Part shown: in pieces, positions 1 to 4,816 of the stretch
How the letters are laid out: each line of letters opens with the position of its first letter
Numbering within the stretch: position 1 is the first letter of the stretch
Source of the DNA: Acinetobacter sp. UBA6641
GTDB lineage: Bacteria > Pseudomonadota > Gammaproteobacteria > Pseudomonadales > Moraxellaceae
Direction of reading: 5' to 3'
Assembly (NCBI GenBank): GCA_002455755.1
Contig: DKLL01000211.1
Span: 3,482 to 9,353 of the forward strand
DNA: 5,872 bases
The notes under the pieces: model-generated
Seen by the model: the letters and a program-made list of their open reading frames with translations, nothing else
Told to the model about the DNA's origin: nothing
Database searches by the model: none
Program-made: the position numbers and the translations under genes

Positions 1-786
1 GATCCTTTTTTGACTCGCATGTTTGATGCACTCAGCTTAACCTTTCCCGACGGAGAGCGTTACTTCATTGAATGTGTGCGAATGTTCCGTGACAAAATTG
101 ATAACCCGGAACTACAAAAGCGAGTTGCAGATTTTATTAATCAGGAAGCACAGCACGGCATTGCCCATGACAAAATGAATCAGGTCATGAAAGAACAAGG
201 CATGCCGGTCGATCAGTTTATCCAGCGTTTAAATAAAATTTTTAAATTCGAACTGGAAAAACGCTCTCCGCAATACAATATTGCCATGACCGCTGCCGCT
301 GAACACCTGACTGCCTTAATGGCAGAAACCTTTTACAGCCATAAAGAGACGTTAAGAGATGCCCATCCCTATGTACGGGCACTGTTTGCCTGGCATGCGA
401 TTGAAGAAATGGAACATCGGGATGTAGCTTTTGACGTGATGAAACAGGTTGGCAATGTGCCTGAATCTACACGTAAATTGACCTTGGTGTGGACTACATT
501 TTTAATGTTTGGCTTTACCATTTACCGCACCAACGTGATGTTAGAACATGACGGATTTAGTCGATTGCAACGTTTGCAAATGAATATCAAAGGTTTACCT
601 TGGTTTTTTGGTAAACGTGGCATATTGACCCGAATGAATAAGCAATATGGTGACTGGTTTAAAAAGGATTTTCATCCGAGCCAGCATCCGGTGATTGCCC
701 AATATGATGTCTGGGTCAAAACCTTGGAAGAAACTGGCGATCCCATACAAGCGGGCGAAGCGTTTTGGCAAGCGGCAAAAGAATAA
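1..786 (+). CDS. Predicted metal-dependent hydrolase of the COG3687/PF10118 family, 5'-truncated by the window edge
   Basis: The frame is open from base 1 (Asp-Pro-Phe-Leu...), so the TTG at position 10 is not a credible start; the true start lies left of the window and perhaps a few dozen residues are missing. The visible part is 261 residues. Counting from the first codon, it shows Glu19, Glu49-x-x-His52, Glu101 and Glu136-x-x-His139. This is the spacing of a four-helix ferritin-like diiron-carboxylate site. The motifs EAQHG and WHAIEEMEH are typical of this family. A hydrophobic stretch near residues 160-178 (LVWTTFLMFGFTIY) may be a buried or membrane-associated helix. The family is annotated only as 'predicted metal-dependent hydrolase'; I know of no proven reaction, and the diiron pattern fits an oxidoreductase or oxygenase at least as well. 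It is probably cytoplasmic or inner-membrane associated. It is convergent with the DUF2804 gene. Family assignment is confident; function is not. Confidence 0.88.
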   Translation, partial: DPFLTRMFDALSLTFPDGERYFIECVRMFRDKIDNPELQKRVADFINQEAQHGIAHDKMNQVMKEQGMPVDQFIQRLNKIFKFELEKRSPQYNIAMTAAAEHLTALMAETFYSHKETLRDAHPYVRALFAWHAIEEMEHRDVAFDVMKQVGNVPESTRKLTLVWTTFLMFGFTIYRTNVMLEHDGFSRLQRLQMNIKGLPWFFGKRGILTRMNKQYGDWFKKDFHPSQHPVIAQYDVWVKTLEETGDPIQAGEAFWQAAKE

Positions 787-823
787 AAAAAAGCCTGCAT
801 ATTTTGCAGGCTTTTTTATTTTT
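787..823. terminator. Bidirectional rho-independent terminator
   Basis: A perfect GC-rich stem pairs gcctgca (793-799) with tgcaggc (805-811) around a 5-base loop. It is flanked by an A-run (785-792) and a T-run (812-817, then ATTTTT), which extend the pairing. Because both flanks are homopolymeric, it can stop the plus-strand hydrolase transcript, whose stop codon is directly adjacent. It can equally stop the minus-strand DUF2804 transcript, whose stop codon is about 25 bases away. Confidence 0.93.
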
Positions 824-842
824 GTAGACTGACATTTGGCAC

Positions 843-1835
843 TTACCACTTGGCATAATGCTGTTCGAGCAAACCATATTCATTGACCAAAACTATTTCC
901 TGATTATCTTGCTGAATGGTTCCGCTAATTTTGGCTTGCCACTGACTGAACTGACTGCCGACCAGCCTTAGATTCAGATTTTCATAACGACGCCAACCCG
1001 TTTTTACATCCAGGTTTAACTTTTCATCCAGTGAGCGAATGGTCCAATGATCATCCCCCTGATGCTGAAATAAAACATCACTTACAGGATACAGCACGCC
1101 ATTCAGCCACAAGCAGTTTTCATTGCCAAAACTTTCATTCACCCCAGAAGCCAGGTTTAAGCCGATCCGGTTATTGTTTTGGTCCCAAAAGTTACACGAC
1201 AACCAGAACCATGCTGTTTCCGGACGTAAAAAACCACAGGTGTCGTCCAGGGATGCAAAAGTCCTTTCATTAAACTGTATGGTTTCACGCTGTTTATTGA
1301 TAAAAAAGCCTTCACAGGCCAAAGTCGTGAGTTTTTGAGTATAGGTCCAGCCATTAATTCCCGTCGGGCTGCACATACTCAGCGGGTCTGTCCCGGCACA
1401 GAAAATTCGCGCGCTGAGCCTAATTTCACCATATTTGGTCACATGGATATAACGTACGCCGTTGGCATGCTGAATATCAATTTGAAAAGGTGACTTGGAA
1501 AAAAAACTCTGGTTATAAAGCGGCTGCTCATCTACCACGGTATTGCGCGATAAGAGGTTAATCGCATTCCACTCTAAAACTTCCTGATTTTGATGATTAT
1601 AAATATAAAAAAAGCCATGCCCTGCCCATGCAATATCGGCAATTGCCAGGCCAATCGTGTAGTGCTCATGCTGAATACAGCAAAATTTAAACTTTTTATA
1701 TTTTAATCGTTTGCGCCAACCAGTTAAGACCTTTCCATAAGGCGTCTTATACTGGTATTGATTCAAATCGATGGTTTTTGGGAGAGACTTAAAGCGGCCA
1801 TAATTCGGTTGTCCATTTGATTGAATCAAATCCAT
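843..1835 (-). CDS. DUF2804 domain-containing protein
   Basis: This is a 330-residue protein, full length for the family, with no signal peptide or membrane segment, so probably cytoplasmic. DUF2804 hallmarks are visible in order: an N-terminal Gly-Trp-x-x-(R/K)-x-K-x-K-K-F block (residues 39-49), DDTCGF followed by a Trp-rich segment (197-212), IGLNLASG (224-231), NENCLWLNG (238-246), a DDHW segment (261-264), and a C-terminal YGLLEQHYAKW (320-330). The rest alternates short beta-strand-like stretches. The family has no established biochemical role that I know of; a lipocalin-like or CrtC/AttH-like beta fold is a possibility I cannot verify here. The start is fixed by an in-frame TAA directly before the ATG, and GGAA (1844-1847) lies 8 bases upstream as a modest ribosome binding site. 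It appears monocistronic, with a candidate promoter at 1861-1889 and the shared terminator at 787-823. Confidence 0.87.
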   Translation of the reverse strand: MDLIQSNGQPNYGRFKSLPKTIDLNQYQYKTPYGKVLTGWRKRLKYKKFKFCCIQHEHYTIGLAIADIAWAGHGFFYIYNHQNQEVLEWNAINLLSRNTVVDEQPLYNQSFFSKSPFQIDIQHANGVRYIHVTKYGEIRLSARIFCAGTDPLSMCSPTGINGWTYTQKLTTLACEGFFINKQRETIQFNERTFASLDDTCGFLRPETAWFWLSCNFWDQNNNRIGLNLASGVNESFGNENCLWLNGVLYPVSDVLFQHQGDDHWTIRSLDEKLNLDVKTGWRRYENLNLRLVGSQFSQWQAKISGTIQQDNQEIVLVNEYGLLEQHYAKW

Positions 1836-1860
1836 TTATCAAATTCCATCTAGCCAAGAG

Positions 1861-1889
1861 ATCATAAATTCTTACGCTTATTATGCCTA
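1861..1889 (-). promoter_or_regulatory. Candidate sigma70 promoter for the DUF2804 gene
   Basis: On the minus strand, TAGGCA (1884-1889; 4 of 6 matches to TTGACA) and TATGAT (1861-1866; 5 of 6 matches to TATAAT) are separated by exactly 17 bases. Transcription would begin near 1854, leaving a leader of about 18 bases that contains the GGAA ribosome binding site. The call rests on consensus matching in an AT-rich region, where chance matches are common. Confidence 0.4.
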
Positions 1890-1959
1890 TATAAATCCAA
1901 GTTAGAAGTATCGATCAGCAGATTTCATCGAATAAATACAAAAAATATATATTATTCCT

Positions 1960-1998
1960 TTTGATTTAATATTTTATAAATATAATTTATTAATCAAA
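1960..1998. repeat. AT-rich imperfect inverted repeat between the DUF1543-type and DUF2804 genes
   Basis: tttgatttaata (1960-1971) pairs with tattaatcaaa (1988-1998) with one bulged base, and an inner TTATA/TATAA pairing (1974-1985) continues the dyad. It lies just past the stop codon of the 185-residue gene. It has almost no GC pairs and no clear U-run on the minus strand, so it is a poor terminator by itself. It could be a weak 3' hairpin, a site for a nucleoid protein, or chance in AT-rich DNA. Confidence 0.45.
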
Positions 1999-2008
1999 CA
2001 GATATAAA

Positions 2009-2566
2009 TTAGTTATGAGATAACGTTAAATAAGTATTTTCCCAACGGTTGCCACTGAATTCGCCTTCAATCAGTTGCACATAACGGCCATGTACCTGAT
2101 CAATCACAATACAATCATCCACATCTAGTACTCGATCGGTATGCTGTTTTTGCCAATGCGATGCAAAATAAGCTTTACCATGTTGTTTTGCTACCATTGC
2201 ATTTTGCGCCACGACCAGAACATAGCGATGCAGCTCCCCAAACTCCCGGGCATCGTAGCCACCCAAGTTAATTAAAAACAGCTTTTGTTCAGATGAATTG
2301 GGCTGAGCATTACTAAAGTGAATCTGATAGTCATAAGCCCAAACCCAACCTACAGTCCAATTATCCTGTTTGGTTTCTAATTTCATTTTCCCATGCGCAA
2401 AGGCATTATTACCTTTTTTTAAATTGGGCGTTTCCCAGCTATTTAAAAAGGCATGTACACTAACAGGTTCACTATAAATATCTGCATTTATACTGTATTG
2501 AATCGTTTTTTCCGCATAAGCAGAGTATGGCAAACTTACAGCCAATATGAATAAATATTTTTTCAT
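2009..2566 (-). CDS. Exported protein with C-terminal DUF1543-like domain, apparently fused to an outer-membrane-type N-terminus
   Basis: The protein has 185 residues. Residues 1-18 are a clear Sec signal peptide (Lys-Lys, hydrophobic core, Ala-Tyr-Ala before Glu19), so the product should reach the periplasm or outer membrane. Residues 19-86 contain a Trp-Glu-Thr-Pro turn, NNAFAHGK and then WTVGWVWAYDYQIHFS. These resemble the first strands of a gammaproteobacterial outer-membrane beta-barrel protein. Residues 94-169 (LFLINLGGYD, GELH, HTD, DVDDCIVID, GRYVQLIEGE) resemble DUF1543, which normally forms a small stand-alone protein with no export signal. No strong purine-rich ribosome binding site precedes the ATG, and a terminator ends only a few bases upstream, so expression is doubtful. 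No in-frame stop or frameshift is present. The role is unknown. I regard the ORF as real and intact, the DUF1543 match as probable, and the fusion origin as inference. Confidence 0.68.
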   Translation of the reverse strand: MKKYLFILAVSLPYSAYAEKTIQYSINADIYSEPVSVHAFLNSWETPNLKKGNNAFAHGKMKLETKQDNWTVGWVWAYDYQIHFSNAQPNSSEQKLFLINLGGYDAREFGELHRYVLVVAQNAMVAKQHGKAYFASHWQKQHTDRVLDVDDCIVIDQVHGRYVQLIEGEFSGNRWENTYLTLSHN

Positions 2567-2570
2567 TAGA

Positions 2571-2603
2571 TATAAAAGAAGACAGCAAATGCTGCCTTCT
2601 TCT
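2571..2603 (-). terminator. Rho-independent terminator of the lipoprotein gene
   Basis: Read on the minus strand, AGAAGGCAGC (2591-2600) pairs with GCTGTCTTCT (2577-2586) around an ATTT loop, with one G-T wobble. TTT follows directly, then an A/T-rich tail. It starts about 20 bases after the lipoprotein stop codon and ends within a few bases of the next start codon. Confidence 0.8.
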
Positions 2604-2620
2604 CAAAGTTAAGTTTTAGA

Positions 2621-4021
2621 TTAAGGAGCGATATAAGTTATTGTGTCATCACTAAATTTAACCACATATTGCCCAGATGAATTTTTAGTGAGTGTCCCAT
2701 AACTTTTTCCTGCAACCAAAATATTCGCTGAGGTAAAATTCTGTACATCTGCAATACTGATGGATGCTCCATTTTTATGCTTAAGCACACCCGCAATAAT
2801 TTGATGGTCCTGATCTAGGTCTTTTGCAGTTAACTCAATATCCAATGCATTTTTATCAACGACAACGGCAACAGTCGCTGTACCTTTGGTAAATTCAGCA
2901 CGTTTTGCGCTAATATCAATGCTAAATGGTGTAGGTACTGCATTGGCGCCTTTTAAGTTACCACTTAATTTGACATTTAAATTCGCATTGATGAAATTAG
3001 TCGATGTTTCCTGTCCAGCACTCACATCAATAGCTTGAGATAAATCATTATTCAAATTAAGTTTGGCTTCTAAATTCAAGGATTCCTGCTGATAACTTAC
3101 AAGACCTTTCAGCACTAATTCAGATGGAATCAATTGTTCTTGAATTCCAACACCATTATTAAATATAGCTTTGCGTACAATTAAAGAAACTTCAGATAAA
3201 TTAGCTTTTACATCTGCGCTTTCAAAGACTAAACCTTGTAATTTCAAAGTCGCTTGATTTGGAATACCTTCACGGTTTTCCATGGTGTCTGCCGTAGCAT
3301 AAACCATAGATGCAGTACTATCAGAGGTAAAACTAAAACTCGCAGTCTGATTTTTAAGATTCTTGGTAGAAATTTTTCCATTATTCTGAATCTTATAATT
3401 ATAAGTTGTGCGAGCGGTATCAATAAATGGTGCTTCTAAGACCAAATTTGATACTGTAACTTCAGCATCATCACCATAAATTGAGTATGCAGAATCATTA
3501 TACCAATTTGTATTACTCCACGCATTGTCCGCTGTAATTTTATCCCAATTAAACGCTTGCCAATATTGGACACTGGCATCACCTGAAATGGTAATAGAGT
3601 CACCAACCACCTTAGCGGTTAAATTATTGCTCTTGAATTTAAAATTACGTGCATCATCCTGATTAATTAAATCCTGTATTTGTTGTGCTGTATAAGTTTT
3701 GGTCTGCCCCTGCGCATCCTGAATAACAACCTCTGCAATCACTAATAATAAATTCGTTGCACGGCTCAAATCTGAAGATGTGTCATTTATTACTTGTGCA
3801 GGAACTTTATATTGATCAGCAATATTTTGAAAACCATCATAATAAGAAACAATAGCATTGGTTGTTTTTACAAGTTGTTTTGCTTTTTCTAAATCTGAAG
3901 CAGGTGTCGTTACCTGTCCACCATCTGTTCCACTAGATGAAGATGACTCACCACCTCCACCACCACAAGCCACTAAAAAGAAAGAACAGCTTATTGCTAA
4001 TAGTGTTTTTTTTAAAATCAT
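2621..4021 (-). CDS. Putative outer-membrane lipoprotein of unknown function
   Basis: This is a 466-residue protein with a classical lipoprotein signal: Lys4-Lys5, a hydrophobic core, and the lipobox Leu-Val-Ala-Cys with lipidated Cys19. The residue after Cys is Gly, not Asp, which favours outer-membrane sorting. A tether follows, with Gly20-24, Ser26-30 and further Gly/Thr/Pro to about residue 41. Residues 43-125 look mostly helical. A Trp cluster (Trp154, 159, 168, 173) comes next, and residues 185-466 are dominated by alternating beta-strand patterns rich in Asn, Ser and Thr, ending in a short GKSYGTLTK...VKFSDDT module. I do not recognise the family. Poly-Gly after the Cys also occurs in surface-displayed lipoproteins of TbpB type, but no TbpB signature is evident. 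The start is set by an in-frame TAA directly before the ATG. The gene lies downstream of baeR but is separated from it by a terminator, and its base composition is more AT-rich than baeSR. Confidence 0.85.
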   Translation of the reverse strand: MILKKTLLAISCSFFLVACGGGGGESSSSSGTDGGQVTTPASDLEKAKQLVKTTNAIVSYYDGFQNIADQYKVPAQVINDTSSDLSRATNLLLVIAEVVIQDAQGQTKTYTAQQIQDLINQDDARNFKFKSNNLTAKVVGDSITISGDASVQYWQAFNWDKITADNAWSNTNWYNDSAYSIYGDDAEVTVSNLVLEAPFIDTARTTYNYKIQNNGKISTKNLKNQTASFSFTSDSTASMVYATADTMENREGIPNQATLKLQGLVFESADVKANLSEVSLIVRKAIFNNGVGIQEQLIPSELVLKGLVSYQQESLNLEAKLNLNNDLSQAIDVSAGQETSTNFINANLNVKLSGNLKGANAVPTPFSIDISAKRAEFTKGTATVAVVVDKNALDIELTAKDLDQDHQIIAGVLKHKNGASISIADVQNFTSANILVAGKSYGTLTKNSSGQYVVKFSDDTITYIAP

Positions 4022-4024
4022 TTA

Positions 4025-4035
4025 CCCCTACCCTC
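4025..4035 (-). promoter_or_regulatory. Ribosome binding site of the lipoprotein gene (two G-rich blocks)
   Basis: On the minus strand the leader reads GAGGG (4031-4035), then T-A, then GGGG (4025-4028), then TAA and the ATG. GAGGG lies 9 bases from the start and is well placed as the Shine-Dalgarno sequence; the GGGG block, only 3 bases from the ATG, is probably too close. A weak -10-like CATAAT (4041-4046) lies just upstream, with no credible -35 element. Confidence 0.6.
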
Positions 4036-4049
4036 TTAAAATTATGAGT

Positions 4050-4090
4050 AAAAAAAAGCTCCTAAAAAATAAAGCTTTTTTAGGAGCTTT
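4050..4090 (-). terminator. Rho-independent terminator of the baeSR operon
   Basis: A perfect 15-bp stem is formed by 4055-4069 with 4076-4090 around a 6-base loop (taaagc). On the minus strand the stem contains GCTCC/GGAGC and ends in an uninterrupted T-run (4051-4057). It begins 26 bases beyond the baeR stop codon. The plus-strand side has only three Ts, so it acts mainly on minus-strand transcripts. Confidence 0.92.
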
Positions 4091-4116
4091 ACAATGATTT
4101 TAAAATTATATTTCAA

Positions 4117-4803
4117 TCAATCCTCAGGATATTCAAAACGATAACCCACACCATACACCGCCTGAATCCATTCATGACGGTTGCCTGTTTCGGCAGCATC
4201 AGAAATTTTACGGCGCAGGTTTTTAATATGGCTGTCGATCACACGGTCTGCGACGTCAAAGCTGTCTGGATTGATATGATCGAGTAATTGCGCACGTGAA
4301 TAAACTTGTCCAACGTGCTCCAGGAATAATTCAAGCAAACGGAATTCAGTTGGCGTTAAGTTCAAGGTTTTTTGCTGATACCAGATGCGTTGCTGGGCTT
4401 TATCCATACGGAACAGGCTGTTCTGTTCAGGCTCGGCATGACGGTCCAAACGGCGCAACACCGCTTGTACACGCGCCACCAGTTCTTTCGGGCTAAAAGG
4501 CTTACAAATATAATCATCTGCACCCATGTTCAAACCCAACACACGGTCAATTTCTTCAGTCCGTGCAGTCACCATAATAATTGGCAAATCGGACTGTTCA
4601 CGTACTTTACGGCAAATCGTCAAGCCATCCATACGCGGCACCATCAAGTCCAAAATCATCAAACTTGGTTTACGCTGAGTAAAGCTGTCATACGCTTCTT
4701 GCCCATCATGAAACATACTGACTTCAAAACCAGCCGCTTCCAGATAGTCTCGCACCAACTGTGCAAGTTCAACTTCATCTTCAACCAGCATGACATGTTT
4801 CAT
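4117..4803 (-). CDS. baeR: Two-component response regulator BaeR (OmpR/PhoB family)
   Basis: This is a 228-residue transcriptional regulator. The receiver domain (1-118) has the acidic pocket Glu8-Asp9, phospho-acceptor Asp52 in ILDLMVPRMDG, Thr79, Tyr98 and Lys101-Pro102. The winged-helix DNA-binding domain (about 130-226) has the LTPTEFRLLELFLEH transactivation-loop entry, recognition helix VIDSHIKNLRRKI and wing YGVGYRFE. Near-identity to Acinetobacter BaeR as I recall it supports the name. An ATG at 4812 would add Met-Arg-Phe, but the ribosome binding site AAGGAT (4811-4816) overlaps that codon and is 7-8 bases from the ATG at 4803, so I chose 4803. It follows baeS by 13 bases in one operon and is presumably phosphorylated by BaeS. 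In Acinetobacter, BaeSR is known to affect AdeABC, AdeIJK and other efflux genes and tigecycline susceptibility; in E. coli it controls mdtABC and spy. Confidence 0.95.
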   Translation of the reverse strand: MKHVMLVEDEVELAQLVRDYLEAAGFEVSMFHDGQEAYDSFTQRKPSLMILDLMVPRMDGLTICRKVREQSDLPIIMVTARTEEIDRVLGLNMGADDYICKPFSPKELVARVQAVLRRLDRHAEPEQNSLFRMDKAQQRIWYQQKTLNLTPTEFRLLELFLEHVGQVYSRAQLLDHINPDSFDVADRVIDSHIKNLRRKISDAAETGNRHEWIQAVYGVGYRFEYPED

Positions 4804-4810
4804 GAATCTC

Positions 4811-4816
4811 ATCCTT
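4811..4816 (-). promoter_or_regulatory. Ribosome binding site that decides the baeR start
   Basis: AAGGAT on the minus strand directly follows the TAA stop of baeS. It is correctly spaced for the ATG at 4803, whereas it overlaps the alternative ATG at 4812. The arrangement implies translational coupling of baeR to baeS. Confidence 0.8.

Noticed and set aside
10..12. TTG as the start of the hydrolase
   Set aside because: The frame is open back to base 1 and there is no room to see a ribosome binding site; family members extend further upstream, so the gene is simply cut by the window.
595..849. A minus-strand 84-codon ORF overlapping the hydrolase gene and the shared terminator
   Set aside because: It crosses the bidirectional terminator and lies opposite a conserved gene, with no ribosome binding site of note.
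1031..1354. Several short ORFs overlapping the DUF2804 gene on either strand
   Set aside because: All lie within a conserved full-length coding region in other frames, and none has a domain or a start signal.
1826..1849. A 7-codon minus-strand ORF (MEFDKWI) overlapping the DUF2804 start
   Set aside because: Considered as a leader peptide controlling DUF2804 translation. It has no ribosome binding site of its own and no notable codons, so chance is the simpler explanation.
3858..4097. A plus-strand ORF with a run of prolines
   Set aside because: The prolines are the complement of the lipoprotein's Gly tract, and the ORF runs through the baeR terminator.
2621..4812. The lipoprotein as a third gene of the baeSR operon
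   Set aside because: A strong 15-bp hairpin terminator separates it from baeR, so co-transcription would need read-through; not claimed.
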